Below, piece by piece: positions 18,915 through 28,445 of a stretch of 64,000 nucleotides of DNA (its first letter is position 1; every line of letters starts with the position of its first letter). The stretch comes from Flavipsychrobacter stenotrophus (GTDB lineage Bacteria; Bacteroidota; Bacteroidia; Chitinophagales; Chitinophagaceae). The notes below the pieces were generated by a model that was not told where the DNA came from, ran no database searches, and worked only from the letters and a program-made list of their open reading frames with translations. A program made the translations under genes and the position numbers. Location: the NCBI RefSeq assembly GCF_002954265.1, contig NZ_PPSL01000001.1, positions 496,001-560,000 on the forward strand, in the 5' to 3' direction.

Positions 18915-19448
18915 TTACCTCATCTCTCCCAACACCTTCCTTAAATTAGCCTTAGCTCTTTGCAACAACGATTCAATGGCTTTGACGGTCATGTTCATTA
19001 TTTCGGCTACTTCTTTTTGGGGAAGATCTTCTATGTGAACCAATACAAATACTGTACGTTGGTTTTCGGGTAGGGTATTGATGGCTTTAAATAGGTATTT
19101 TGCTTTTTCGCGGTTTTCGAGTACCACGCCGGGGTGGACGAAGTCGGGGTTGTCGGGGAGGGTGCCGTCTGCCCGGTTGAATAGTTGAGATAACAGTCCC
19201 CCTCTTTTCTGACGGGTTTTGGTGCGCATATGGTCCAGGCACTTGTTTACAGTAATTCTGTATATCCAGGTCGATAGGGACGATTGTTCCTTAAATGAAA
19301 GAATATTCTTGTAAACAGTTACAAATACTTCCTGCGATATGTCTTCTGCTGCACCCATATCCTGCACCATGCCCACAGCGGTGTTAAGCACCTTCTGCTG
19401 ATACGTTTCTACCAGTTGTCTGAAGGCACTTTCATTACCATTCCTCAA
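18915..19448 (-). CDS. ECF-type RNA polymerase sigma factor
   Basis: 177 aa with sigma-70 region 2 (ESAFRQLVETYQQKVLNTA...EDISQEVFVTVYKNI, STWIYRITVNKCLDHMR) and region 4 (LPENQRTVFVLVHIEDLPQKEVAEIMNMTVKAIESLLQRA). It directs RNA polymerase to a small stress or envelope regulon. No anti-sigma factor gene is adjacent. The start is unusual: no ATG is available between the upstream stop and region 2, so translation probably begins at TTG (19448) or another non-ATG codon a little upstream. Confidence 0.88.
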   Translation of the reverse strand: MRNGNESAFRQLVETYQQKVLNTAVGMVQDMGAAEDISQEVFVTVYKNILSFKEQSSLSTWIYRITVNKCLDHMRTKTRQKRGGLLSQLFNRADGTLPDNPDFVHPGVVLENREKAKYLFKAINTLPENQRTVFVLVHIEDLPQKEVAEIMNMTVKAIESLLQRAKANLRKVLGEMR

Positions 19449-19613
19449 TTGCGTCAGTAAGTCGCTGATATGATACAGGATTTATTGGTCTAAAATTAAG
19501 TTATCATTATCAGAAATAGCGTTGCTCCCGTAAATAATTGAAAATCAATTTCTTCTAAAAGAATAGGTTTTTACTATAGCGTTATTAGCAAAATTTTATC
19601 CGAAAAATTAATT

Positions 19614-19649
19614 AAACGTTTGTTTAGTTTTAAACGTTTGTTTAGTTTT
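19614..19649 (+). promoter_or_regulatory. 18-bp tandem repeat forming the tetR promoter/operator
   Basis: AAACGTTTGTTTAGTTTT occurs twice head to tail (19614-19631 and 19632-19649) immediately before the TetR-family gene. A Bacteroidota-like promoter fits across the two copies: TTTG at 19619-19622 and TAGTTTTG at 19643-19650, separated by 20 bp. The AAACGTTT core is self-complementary, as expected for a TetR operator half-site, so autorepression is likely. Confidence 0.6.
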
Positions 19650-19659
19650 GTGTCCGAAA

Positions 19660-20297
19660 TGAGAACTCCAATAGAATATAGCGAAAAGCAGATAGCGATC
19701 ATTAACGCTGCTGAGAAGCTGTTTGCTGAAAAGGGTTTCGACGGCGCATCGGTGAGGGATATAGCTCAGGAGGCTGATGTGAATGTGGCGATGATATCGT
19801 ATTATTTTGGTTCCAAAGAAAAACTGATGGAAGCCGTTTTCGAAGAAAGGACGGTGAATATCAAACTCAAAGTAGAGAACCTGTTGCAGGACAAGAGTAT
19901 AACCCCAATACAAAAGGTGTATATTCTTATTGATGACTACGTAGATAAATTCATTCATCAGCAGCAGTTTCATAAGATCATGATGAGGGAACAGATGATC
20001 AATAAGCATACTCCCGTTGCGGCACTTATTCACGAACTGAAAAAGAAAAACCTGGAATCAATAAGGACGCTGATACAGGAAGGGCAAAAAACAGGCGCTT
20101 TCAAAAAGAACATTGACATAGTGCTGATGATGACCACGATGGTAGGTACTGTTAGCCAGATGCTCACCTCACAGCACTTTTACCGAACGCTCAATAATAT
20201 GGAGCACATGGACGACATGGAGTTTCAGCGCCATATAAGAAAGAAGTTAAGCACACATTTAAAGAACCTTTTTAAACAAATGATTACCAATGAGTAA
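19660..20297 (+). CDS. TetR/AcrR family transcriptional regulator
   Basis: 212 aa from ATG 19660. An N-terminal TetR HTH (IINAAEKLFAEKGFDGASVRDIAQEADVNVAMISYYFGSKEKLMEAV) is followed by an all-helical ligand domain. ATG 19660 fits TetR family length; the open frame continues upstream into the operator repeats and is rejected. The stop overlaps the TolC gene by 8 bp, making this the first gene of an efflux operon it probably represses, with derepression on drug binding. Confidence 0.88.
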
Positions 20298-21654
20298 TAG
20301 CATATATAAACTGAGTATTGCCGCAGCGCTGGCCATTATAGCCGGCGGTAATGTTTCAGCACAAACCACCAGGAACCTTTCCATGACCGAGGCTATTGAT
20401 CTTAGCCTTAAGAACAGCAAGGAATTAAAGCTTAGCGCGGCAAAAGTAGATGAGGCTGTAGCCAACAGGCATGAGATGTGGAATAATCACCTGCCCGATC
20501 TTAAAGTTTCGGCAACTTATCTGAGGTTGAATAATCCGACGATAGACCTAAAAATTAAATTGCCCGGCAGTAGTTCTTCCGACACCACTAAAACCTCTGG
20601 AACAAGTAAGGGTGTGGAAGTAAACCAGGCTGCATACGCCATGGCTACAGCTACAATGCCTTTGTTCTCAGGTCTGCGTATCAAGTACGGCGTAGAGTCA
20701 GCCAAGTATCTGGAACAGGCTGCTAAGCTAGATGCAGAAACCGACAAAGAAGAAGTGATTCAGAATACGATCAATGCTTACAGTAACTTGTACAAGTCAT
20801 TGAAGACCATTGATCTCATTAAAGAAAATCTGAAACAGCAGGAACAGCGTGTAGCAGATTTCTCTAACCTGGAAAAGAATGGTTTGATAGCGCGCAACGA
20901 TCTGTTGAAGGTGCAGTTGCAGCAGTCGAACATTGAACTGACATTGTTGGATGCACAGAACAATTACAATATCGCGTGCATCAATATGAACCTGATGCTG
21001 GGTTTACCTGAAGATGCTCAGCTGATCCCTGACTCTGCGGCATATGCCAAACAATATGAAGATGGTACAATTGCCAACTGGGAAGTATCGGCATTGAAGA
21101 ACAGGAAAGACCTCCAGTCTCTTGGATTTAAAGAGAAGGCAGCAATGGCGGGTATCAAAGCTACCAAGGGTGAGTATTATCCGGGTGTGGCATTGACCGG
21201 CGGCTACATTGGTGCTTATGTACCTGATGTGCTTACCTTGAAAGCAGCACTGAATGTAGGTGTAGGCTTGCAATATAACCTGGGTAGTATCTGGAAGACA
21301 GGCGCTAAAGTTAATGTGGCTACTGCCCGTTTGCATCAGTTGCAGGCGTCTGAAGAATTGATGAATGATCGCTTACATCTGCAGATCAATCAGGCTTATC
21401 AGAATTATATATTAAGCCGCAGAAAGATAGATGTCTATGCAAAGGCAATTGAACAGGCCAATGAGAATTACCGCATTACCAAGAATAAGTATGATAATCA
21501 CATGGTGAACACAACAGATCTGCTTGATGCCGACGTTGCACAGTTACAGGCAAAACTGAATTATACATTTGCAAAGGCTGATGCTGTTGTAGCATACAAG
21601 AAGCTGCAGCAGACAGCCGGTACATTGGCAGACGATTTTCAGGCAACAAGATAA
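20290..21654 (+). CDS. TolC-family outer-membrane efflux protein
   Basis: 454 aa. Signal peptide ending ...GGNVSAQ (~25), then the two-fold repeated alpha-barrel/beta-barrel organisation: LSMTEAIDLSLKNSKELKLS (first repeat), long coiled helices, then a second repeat with QINQAYQNYILSRRKIDVYAKAIEQANENYRITK. It should form the outer-membrane duct for the HlyD/DHA2 proteins encoded downstream. It overlaps the regulator gene by 8 bp, indicating translational coupling. Confidence 0.9.
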   Translation: MSNSIYKLSIAAALAIIAGGNVSAQTTRNLSMTEAIDLSLKNSKELKLSAAKVDEAVANRHEMWNNHLPDLKVSATYLRLNNPTIDLKIKLPGSSSSDTTKTSGTSKGVEVNQAAYAMATATMPLFSGLRIKYGVESAKYLEQAAKLDAETDKEEVIQNTINAYSNLYKSLKTIDLIKENLKQQEQRVADFSNLEKNGLIARNDLLKVQLQQSNIELTLLDAQNNYNIACINMNLMLGLPEDAQLIPDSAAYAKQYEDGTIANWEVSALKNRKDLQSLGFKEKAAMAGIKATKGEYYPGVALTGGYIGAYVPDVLTLKAALNVGVGLQYNLGSIWKTGAKVNVATARLHQLQASEELMNDRLHLQINQAYQNYILSRRKIDVYAKAIEQANENYRITKNKYDNHMVNTTDLLDADVAQLQAKLNYTFAKADAVVAYKKLQQTAGTLADDFQATR

Positions 21655-21719
21655 TAGTAGATAGTAATTAGTAAATAGCAACATACCACTCAAAACATAA
21701 ACGAATAACACAAACATAT

Positions 21720-22838
21720 ATGGCACAGAACGAAATAAATACAGCACAGCAAACACCTGAAGCCGAAGCACCTAAGAAAAAGAGTAAAGGCTTTATTATA
21801 GTGCTTGCAGCACTGGTGGTAGTAGGTGGTGGATTTGGCTTGACCAAATATATACACTCACAGCACCATGAAGAAACCGATGATGCACAGTTAGATGCCA
21901 GCATCAGCCCGGTAATACCACGCATATCGGGTTATGTAACCGAGATCCGTGTAAAGGATAATCAGAAGGTAAAGGCAGGCGATACATTGGTTATACTGGA
22001 TAATCGTGCAGGTACAATAGCAGTAGAGCAGGCCCAGGCAGCGCTAACAGCAGCGCAGAACAGCCTTGGTGTTGCGCAGGCTAATACCAGCTCATCTAAA
22101 GCTAATATTGCTTCTTACGAAGCTAACATAACAACAGTTGATGCACAGATAGAAGCGGCACAGGTGACGCTGCGTCGTGCATCTCAGGACTACGACCGTT
22201 ATGCTAATCTGATCAAGGACCATTCGATCACTCAGCAGCAGTTTGAGCAGGCAGAAGCTGCAAAACAAAGTGCAGAGCGCCAGTTGGCAGTATTGCGTGG
22301 ACAGAAGAATGCTGCTATGCGCCAGACAAGTGCAGCAACATCGCAGAGCAATGCTACCAGTCAGCAGATCGGTGTAGCTAACGCTACTATTCAGCAGCGC
22401 CAGGCAGATCTTGAAAATGCAAAATTGAATCTTTCTTACACTGCTATACTTGCGCCAAGCGATGGTGTTGTGTCTAAGATCAATGCGCAGGTAGGTCAGT
22501 TCTTATCAGCAGGTCAGTCATTATTCACAGTGGTAGGCGCAGGTGCTCCATGGGTAGTTGCCAACTTTAAAGAAACGCAGCTCGAAAAGATACATGTAGG
22601 TCAGAAAGTGGTAGTACATATCGATGCTTACCCTGGTCATGATTTCCAGGCAAAGGTTACTTCATTGTCTCCTGCTACGGGCTCACGCTTTGCGTTGCTT
22701 CCACCGGATAATGCTTCAGGTAATTTCGTAAAGACAGTTCAGCGTCTGCCTATTAAAATAGAGTTTACTATGGATGATCAGTACCTGAAGGATCTCCGTC
22801 CGGGATTGAATGTAGATGTTGATGTGCATTTGGATTAA
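21720..22838 (+). CDS. HlyD/EmrA-type membrane fusion protein
   Basis: 372 aa. One N-terminal membrane helix (about 22-40), a biotinyl-lipoyl half (ISPVIPRISGYVTEIRVKDNQKVKAGDTLVIL), a long Ala/Gln-rich coiled-coil hairpin (about 95-225), the second lipoyl half (LSYTAILAPSDGVVSKI), and a beta-barrel segment. EmrA-like adaptors link a DHA2 major-facilitator pump to TolC. It lies 65 bp after the TolC gene and before the DHA2 gene, completing a tripartite EmrAB-TolC-like pump. Confidence 0.9.
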   Translation: MAQNEINTAQQTPEAEAPKKKSKGFIIVLAALVVVGGGFGLTKYIHSQHHEETDDAQLDASISPVIPRISGYVTEIRVKDNQKVKAGDTLVILDNRAGTIAVEQAQAALTAAQNSLGVAQANTSSSKANIASYEANITTVDAQIEAAQVTLRRASQDYDRYANLIKDHSITQQQFEQAEAAKQSAERQLAVLRGQKNAAMRQTSAATSQSNATSQQIGVANATIQQRQADLENAKLNLSYTAILAPSDGVVSKINAQVGQFLSAGQSLFTVVGAGAPWVVANFKETQLEKIHVGQKVVVHIDAYPGHDFQAKVTSLSPATGSRFALLPPDNASGNFVKTVQRLPIKIEFTMDDQYLKDLRPGLNVDVDVHLD

Positions 22839-22919
22839 TCATTGAGTCATTTGTTTTGATCGACGCTCATTGATACTGTAGAGAGATGACGATCCGTGAA
22901 TTGAATCCCACTTTGATCA

Positions 22920-23110
22920 GTCATTGCGAGCGGGTATTTGGGTGGCCCCACAATCATGATCCAATGACAGGAAGCAAAAAATAGGCGTGTCATTGCGAGC
23001 GCTTCGCGAAGCAATCTCACGTTTGGACGTATTCGTTTTCGGTCGCTATTTGAACTCTGTCATTGGCATTATCGAAGCAATCTCGCGTAAGGACGTATTT
23101 GTTTTCAATG
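22920..23110. repeat. short dispersed repeats (TCATTGCGAGCG ... GAAGCAATCTC)
   Basis: The 357-bp gap inside the efflux cluster holds three partial copies of one motif: TCATTGCGAGCG at about 22920, a full copy at about 22990-23041 (GCGAGCGCTTCGCGAAGC palindrome, GCAATCTCACG, GGACGTATTCGTTTTC), and a third at about 23060-23106 (CGAAGCAATCTCGCG, GGACGTATTTGTTTTC). These resemble REP-like extragenic palindromes. No coding sequence is seen here. Confidence 0.6.
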
Positions 23111-23195
23111 TCTCAAATGAGACGATTTGAAGCAATGAAGATTTATGGAAGCAGGCAAGTAAAAGCATTAAGTGGAAATTTAGAATTATGAAGTT

Positions 23196-24782
23196 ATGTT
23201 AATGCAACAAACAGAGTCTTTAGTTGAATACGGCTCACGGCGGGTGATCATTACGATCACAGCTATCTTCTGCGCCTTGCTGGAGATAGTAGATACCACT
23301 ATTGTGAACGTGGCGCTCAATGATATGAAGGGCAACCTTGGTGCTACATTGAGCGAGGTGAGTTGGGTGATTACAGCATACGCCATTGGTAACGTTATCA
23401 TCGTGCCTATGACCAGCTGGTTATCTGCTCAGTTTGGACGGCGCAATTATTTTGCGGCCTCCATTATGATCTTTACAGTTTGTTCCTTCCTCTGCGGTAA
23501 TGCAGATGGTATATGGGAACTGGTATTGTTCAGATTCTTACAAGGTCTAGGCGGGGGGGCCTTATTGGTTACTTCACAGACCATTATTACAGAAAGTTAC
23601 CCTCCCGAAAAGAGAGGAATGGCGCAGGCTATCTATGGTTTAGGTGTGATCATAGGCCCAACATTAGGCCCCCCATTGGGTGGTTATATCGTAGATCATT
23701 ATTCATGGCCTTACATATTCTACATCAACATTCCAATCGGTACTATTGCCGCATTGCTCACACTGCAGTTCGTACGTAGCCCTAAGTATGCATTGAAGAA
23801 AGCAATAAAGGACATCGACTTCCTGGGTATTGGCCTATTGGCTGTTTCAGTAGGCTCTTTGCAATACGTGTTGGAGCGCGGACAGGAAGATGACTGGTTT
23901 AGTAGTGCTACCATCACTTCATTGATAGTAGTTACCATTTTAGGCTTCTTCTTCTTTATATGGAGAGAGTTGACGACGCGTAATCCCATTGTTGAGTTGA
24001 GAGTACTTAAAAATGGTAACCTCAGGGTGGGTACAATTTTGTCCTTCATACTTGGATTTGGTTTATATGGTTCAACTTTTATTATACCTCTCTACCTGCA
24101 AAGCTCCCTTCACTGGACCTCGCAACAAGCGGGTATGATCATGATTCCTGCAGCGTTGACTACTGCCTTTATGATGCCAATTATTGGGATGTTGATTCAA
24201 AAAGGTGCTAAGCAAACCGTGCTGGTGGCACTCGGAATGGTCATCTTCTTTGTTTATAGTTTCTGGGGATATAAGATATTAACGCCTGATACGTCAAGAG
24301 ATAACTTCTTCTGGATGTTGATATTCCGAGGATTGGGTATGGGTATGTTGTTCATCCCTATCACTTCGTTGTCCTTATCCACACTCAAGGGACAACAGAT
24401 AGGGCAGGGAGCATCGTTTACAGGTATGATGCGCCAGTTGGGCGGTTCATTTGGTATCGCGTTGATCACTACCTATATGTCGAGGACCAATATGCAGCAT
24501 CGCAGCAATTTGTTATCACACCTCGACGCTACCAATCCTGCTGTGCAAAACAGGGTGAGCGCCATGCAGCATAATTACATATTGAAAGGTATGTCTCCTG
24601 ATATAGCATTGCAGAGTGCCTATAAAGCACTCGATTATTCTGTCAGCGGTCAGGCGCAGGTACAGTCTTATATGGATGTATTTATGTTTATCGGTGTGAT
24701 GTTCCTTTGCTGCATCCCGTTTGTATTAATGGTAAAGGACAAGAAGCAAGCAACAAAGCTGGATATGGGTGATATGCACTAA
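23196..24782 (+). CDS. DHA2-family (EmrB/QacA-type) MFS drug transporter
   Basis: 528 aa, 14 predicted transmembrane helices. Family motifs include LEIVDTTIVNVAL (TM1, motif D1), GRRNYFAASI (loop 2-3, motif A), RFLQGLGGGAL and GLGVIIGPTLGPPLGG (motif C, antiporter). It exports toxic compounds by proton antiport through the adaptor and TolC-type proteins upstream. Two in-frame starts are possible (23196 and 23202). It is separated from the adaptor gene by 357 bp of repeats, so it may also have its own promoter. Confidence 0.9.
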   Translation: MLMQQTESLVEYGSRRVIITITAIFCALLEIVDTTIVNVALNDMKGNLGATLSEVSWVITAYAIGNVIIVPMTSWLSAQFGRRNYFAASIMIFTVCSFLCGNADGIWELVLFRFLQGLGGGALLVTSQTIITESYPPEKRGMAQAIYGLGVIIGPTLGPPLGGYIVDHYSWPYIFYINIPIGTIAALLTLQFVRSPKYALKKAIKDIDFLGIGLLAVSVGSLQYVLERGQEDDWFSSATITSLIVVTILGFFFFIWRELTTRNPIVELRVLKNGNLRVGTILSFILGFGLYGSTFIIPLYLQSSLHWTSQQAGMIMIPAALTTAFMMPIIGMLIQKGAKQTVLVALGMVIFFVYSFWGYKILTPDTSRDNFFWMLIFRGLGMGMLFIPITSLSLSTLKGQQIGQGASFTGMMRQLGGSFGIALITTYMSRTNMQHRSNLLSHLDATNPAVQNRVSAMQHNYILKGMSPDIALQSAYKALDYSVSGQAQVQSYMDVFMFIGVMFLCCIPFVLMVKDKKQATKLDMGDMH

Positions 24783-24833
24783 TCAACCTAAGTGCTTCAA
24801 GAATAGATATATTGTAGTGAATATATAATTGAC

Positions 24834-24869
24834 AGGAAAGGCCATCAGAAGATGGTCTTTCTTGTTTTT
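24834..24869 (+). terminator. rho-independent terminator after the efflux genes
   Basis: Stem AGGAAAGGCCATC / GATGGTCTTTCTT with one mismatch pair, loop AGAA, followed by GTTTTTAG. It lies 52 bp after the DHA2 stop and just before the convergent DUF2306-like gene. Confidence 0.7.
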
Positions 24870-24876
24870 AGGCAAG

Positions 24877-25539
24877 CTATTTACCCTGCAACTTTACATG
24901 GTATTTCTTAGACCAAATGATGATCAAAGGAACGAGTACAACTGTAGGTATTAACCATATAGCAACAGGAGGAAGAAAGGGCACGAACTTTGAATTCACT
25001 ACCAGGAAAGCAGTTGCCGAAGCTATGTACGCCCCTATCATTCTTTGCAAATGGCAAAGTAGCCAATAGTTTTTTGCCTTGATCTTACCGCGGTAGTTAT
25101 CTACATCTGTTTTTACAAACCGAAGCGAGAGACCTCCAAAGACAATAAATACAATGCCGAAATTGTCATGACCAATCAATTTATATATGCCTAAAGCAAT
25201 GAAAATTGCGCCTGTTAATCCCATAGCAGTGGTTATTGTCCAGTCTAATAATGCTGGCTTTTGGTCTTTACCCAGAAGCTTTAAGTATATATACCTATAG
25301 CCTGTACTTACCATGTAGATGGTAAATACGCCTACTATAAAAAGGAAATAATTTGGGTGCAGTACCGATAGCACAAACGCTGAGCTCCCCGCAGTAAGCA
25401 TACCATAACTAAACAATTTTCCAATTGCTCTGTGCGGCTTGTCACCCTTCTTCCTTACAAGGCTTATAGTGCCTGTGATCAATCCCAGACTGCCACCCGC
25501 AATGTGGAGCATGAGGAATATGTTGAAGAGGGTAGTCAT
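24877..25539 (-). CDS. DUF2306-like multi-pass membrane protein
   Basis: 220 aa with about six to seven hydrophobic helices. The N-terminal LHIAGGSLGLITGTISLVRKKGDKPHRAIGKLF is the signature of DUF2306 and related putative cytochrome-like membrane proteins with conserved histidines (LHIAGG, PHRAIGK, CHLQRM). Function unknown; heme or metal binding has been proposed for such His patterns. Convergent with the efflux cluster. Confidence 0.7.
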   Translation of the reverse strand: MTTLFNIFLMLHIAGGSLGLITGTISLVRKKGDKPHRAIGKLFSYGMLTAGSSAFVLSVLHPNYFLFIVGVFTIYMVSTGYRYIYLKLLGKDQKPALLDWTITTAMGLTGAIFIALGIYKLIGHDNFGIVFIVFGGLSLRFVKTDVDNYRGKIKAKNYWLLCHLQRMIGAYIASATAFLVVNSKFVPFLPPVAIWLIPTVVLVPLIIIWSKKYHVKLQGK

Positions 25540-25641
25540 TCGGAGCTGAGGTTAAAATGAGGTTACATTTTAAAAGTAAGCAATCTCGTCAAAGTTTCGG
25601 AATAATAGCGGTAAATGCTGCTATGTATACTTTCTCTGCTT

Positions 25642-26247
25642 TTAATAGCCCAAATGCTTGGAGAACATCATCTCTCCTGCTCGAATGGCCATATGCAATG
25701 CATTCTCATCGGGTGGGATAGGGCAGGAGTAGCCCTCAGCAAATGCGCAATAAGGGTTGTAGCACTTGTTGAAATCTACCAACAGCTTGTTATTGACGAT
25801 GTCTTTAATAGATAATTCAATATAACGACCGCCTGCAAATGTAGTTTCGTAATTGGTGAGATCGGTGAAAGGTATAAAGAGATCATCGGTTGTAGGACGG
25901 CCGCTTACAATGTCCACACTCTGGTACATGTGCAGTGTTTGAACGGTGTCGTGGATAGAAAAGGTAATGGTGCCGTATTCTTTAAATGGCTTTTGCTTGC
26001 CGCTGTGGGTATTGATGAGAAATGGTTTATTGCCTACGGTTACCTTAACATCTGCCCATACATTATAACTACGATCGGCAGGGAAGAAGTGCATAAATTT
26101 TACATCTGCAGCTTTAATAGGGCTGCGTGCATCCTCCAGCAATTCTTTGGTGTACTGCTTCTGGTAAGCAACAATGGTATCCCGGTAAGTTTGTGCGCTT
26201 ACCGGGATAGTTGCTAATAATAATATGGAGAGGATGATCGATCTCAT
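25642..26247 (-). CDS. DUF1684 family secreted protein
   Basis: 201 aa. Signal peptide MRSIILSILLLATIPVSA with cleavage before QTYRD. The conserved DUF1684 core is visible: DDLFIPFTDLTNYETTFAGGRYIEL, then DFNKCYNPYCAFAEGYSCPIPPDENALHMAIRAGEM. The family is widespread in Bacteroidota and has no proven function. It begins 12 bp after lysS ends on the same strand, so it is probably co-transcribed. Confidence 0.85.
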   Translation of the reverse strand: MRSIILSILLLATIPVSAQTYRDTIVAYQKQYTKELLEDARSPIKAADVKFMHFFPADRSYNVWADVKVTVGNKPFLINTHSGKQKPFKEYGTITFSIHDTVQTLHMYQSVDIVSGRPTTDDLFIPFTDLTNYETTFAGGRYIELSIKDIVNNKLLVDFNKCYNPYCAFAEGYSCPIPPDENALHMAIRAGEMMFSKHLGY

Positions 26248-26259
26248 TTTTCTATAGAA

Positions 26260-27777
26260 TCAGGCTACATTCTCCGGCCTCATCTGCGGGAAGAACAATA
26301 CATCTTGTATAGATACATTACCAGTCAGGAGCATTGCCAGGCGCTCTATGCCTATCCCTATGCCCGCTGTTGGTGGCATACCATACTCCAATGCACGGAG
26401 GAAGTCATTGTCTATAAACATTGCTTCATCATCACCACGCTCCATGTTCTTCAACTGCTCTTCAAAACGTTCGCGCTGGTCTATCGGGTCGTTCAACTCG
26501 CTATAGGCATTGGCTATTTCTTTACCGTTGATGATCAGTTCAAAGCGCTCTACCAGACCTTCTTTCTCCCGGTGCTTCTTGGTCAGCGGGCTCATCTCCA
26601 CAGGATAGTCTATGATGAAGGTTGGTTGCACATAGTGCTTCTCGCACTTGCCGCCGAATATCTCATCTACCAGCTTACCCTTACCCATGGTGGCATCTAC
26701 TTGTATGTGCAGTGCCTTACATACATCGCGAAGGCCGGCTTCATCCATCTGGCTGATGTCAAAGCCTGTATGCTCATGTATGGCATCGTAGATGCTTATG
26801 CGCTTGTAGGGTGCTTTAAAGTCTATCTCTACACCATCTATAACACTTGTTGAAACGCCGTTCGTAGCTATCGCGGTTTCTTCCAACATTTTCTCCGTAG
26901 TCTCCATCATCCACAGATAATCCTTGTAGGCAACGTAAAACTCCAGAATAGTGAACTCAGGGTTGTGCGTGCGGTCCATACCCTCATTACGGAAGTTGCG
27001 GCTGAACTCATATACCCAAGGGAAACCACCTACGATCAGCCTTTTCAGGTACAGTTCGTTAGCAATACGCAGATACAATGGAATATCCAGTGCATTGTGG
27101 TGAGTGATGAATGGACGTGCCAATGCGCCACCCGGTATGCTCTGCAGCACAGGGGTGTCTACTTCCAGTCCGCCACGATCATTAAGGAAGGTGCGGATAG
27201 CATTCTTCATCTTAGTGATCCTCGTAAACGTATCGCGAACAGAAGGATTCACGATCAGATCAGCATAGCGCTGACGATATTTGAATTCCAGGTCTGTTAC
27301 TTCATTGAACACCTCACCATCTTTTTCTTTAACTGATGGTAATGGATGGAGCGCCTTGGTAAGCAATGTAAACGACTCTACGTGAACCGAAGTTTCACCG
27401 GTTTTGGTGATAAAGCCATATCCCTTAATACCTATAATGTCACCGAGATCCAGTAATTTCTTCCAAACGGTATCGAACATGCTCTTGTCTTCACCCGGGC
27501 ATATTTCGTCGCGCTTTATATATATCTGTATAGTTCCTGTTTCGTCCTGCAGCACAGCAAAGTTGGCCTTGCCCATATCGCGGCGGCTCATGATCCTTCC
27601 CGCTAAAGAGATCTCTTTATATTCTTCTTTGGTTTCCTCAGAATAACCCTGTTTTATTTGTACTGCGGTATGCGTGATTTTATATGATGGAGCCGGATAT
27701 GGGTCTATTCCCAAAGCTCTGAGTTCTACCAGTTTTTCCCGGCGTATTACTTCCTGTTCGCTAAGTGTTGCTTGCAT
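26260..27777 (-). CDS. lysS: class II lysyl-tRNA synthetase
   Basis: 505 aa, the normal length. An N-terminal OB-fold anticodon-binding domain (ISLAGRIMSRRDMGKANFAVLQDETGTIQIYI) is followed by the class II catalytic core: motif 2 YEFSRNFRNEGMDRTHNPEFT and motif 3 GIGIGIERLAMLLT. It charges tRNA-Lys with lysine in the cytoplasm. DUF1684 follows at 12 bp. The family signature is unambiguous. Confidence 0.97.
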   Translation of the reverse strand: MQATLSEQEVIRREKLVELRALGIDPYPAPSYKITHTAVQIKQGYSEETKEEYKEISLAGRIMSRRDMGKANFAVLQDETGTIQIYIKRDEICPGEDKSMFDTVWKKLLDLGDIIGIKGYGFITKTGETSVHVESFTLLTKALHPLPSVKEKDGEVFNEVTDLEFKYRQRYADLIVNPSVRDTFTRITKMKNAIRTFLNDRGGLEVDTPVLQSIPGGALARPFITHHNALDIPLYLRIANELYLKRLIVGGFPWVYEFSRNFRNEGMDRTHNPEFTILEFYVAYKDYLWMMETTEKMLEETAIATNGVSTSVIDGVEIDFKAPYKRISIYDAIHEHTGFDISQMDEAGLRDVCKALHIQVDATMGKGKLVDEIFGGKCEKHYVQPTFIIDYPVEMSPLTKKHREKEGLVERFELIINGKEIANAYSELNDPIDQRERFEEQLKNMERGDDEAMFIDNDFLRALEYGMPPTAGIGIGIERLAMLLTGNVSIQDVLFFPQMRPENVA

Positions 27778-27844
27778 GCTGCAAAAATAATTGATTGGTG
27801 TGTATGTTGTATGTAATTAAGAGGACGGAGGAATTTGTTCTCTT

Positions 27845-28390
27845 TTATTTCTTTTCAGCCACTTGTTTCAGGTTCTTCATGGCGTTTTCCAGGTCTTTGC
27901 TCATCAGCTTATCCAGGTTGGTGAAGATGATAATGGCATTCCATGGGTAGTCGTAATGATTGGTAAAGCTTATGGTTGCCTTTGTGCCGCCAACGGTATC
28001 TACAGCGCTCAAAGTACCCGTGGCACCCGGTGCTTCAGGTTTTATCAGTTTAAAGGAAAACTGCATTTCCGTGCCGTTCACTTTCATATTGGTGATCTCT
28101 GCTTCGCCTGTTTTACGTTCATCGCCCATCCAGTGGTATACGCTGCCTGGCTGACCGTCTATGCCGGTAAATTCATTCTTCATGCTGGTATCTAACCTGC
28201 TCCACGGACTCCAGTTGGGCCAGTTCTTAAAATGTACCATCTGGGTAAACACCGAATCTTTAGGTGCATTTATTAGAATAGATCTGGAGGCTGTAATACT
28301 GCGTGGTTGGGTAGCTCCTACTATTAATAGCGCACCAATTACCACTGCGGCAAGTATGAAAATGAAACGAATGAATTTTTGGCTTGACAT
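27845..28390 (-). CDS. SRPBCC (polyketide cyclase-like) family protein
   Basis: 181 aa. One N-terminal membrane helix (about 7-27, IRFIFILAAVVIGALLIVGA) followed by an SRPBCC/START-fold domain: SRSILINAPKDSVFTQMVHFKNWPNWSPWS at its start is the classic polyketide_cyc2 opening, and the C-terminal amphipathic helix (DLENAMKNLKQVAE) closes the fold. Probably binds a hydrophobic ligand; ligand unknown. It lies 67 bp upstream of lysS on the same strand. Confidence 0.75.
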   Translation of the reverse strand: MSSQKFIRFIFILAAVVIGALLIVGATQPRSITASRSILINAPKDSVFTQMVHFKNWPNWSPWSRLDTSMKNEFTGIDGQPGSVYHWMGDERKTGEAEITNMKVNGTEMQFSFKLIKPEAPGATGTLSAVDTVGGTKATISFTNHYDYPWNAIIIFTNLDKLMSKDLENAMKNLKQVAEKK

Positions 28391-28445
28391 ATAATGGCTG
28401 CAAATTTATGAAATTAAGGGGAAAGAGTATGGAAGTGTTTGTAGG

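Noticed and set aside
22920-23110. Possible CRISPR repeats in the efflux cluster
   Set aside because: Three diverged palindromic copies with irregular spacing; REP-like, not an array.
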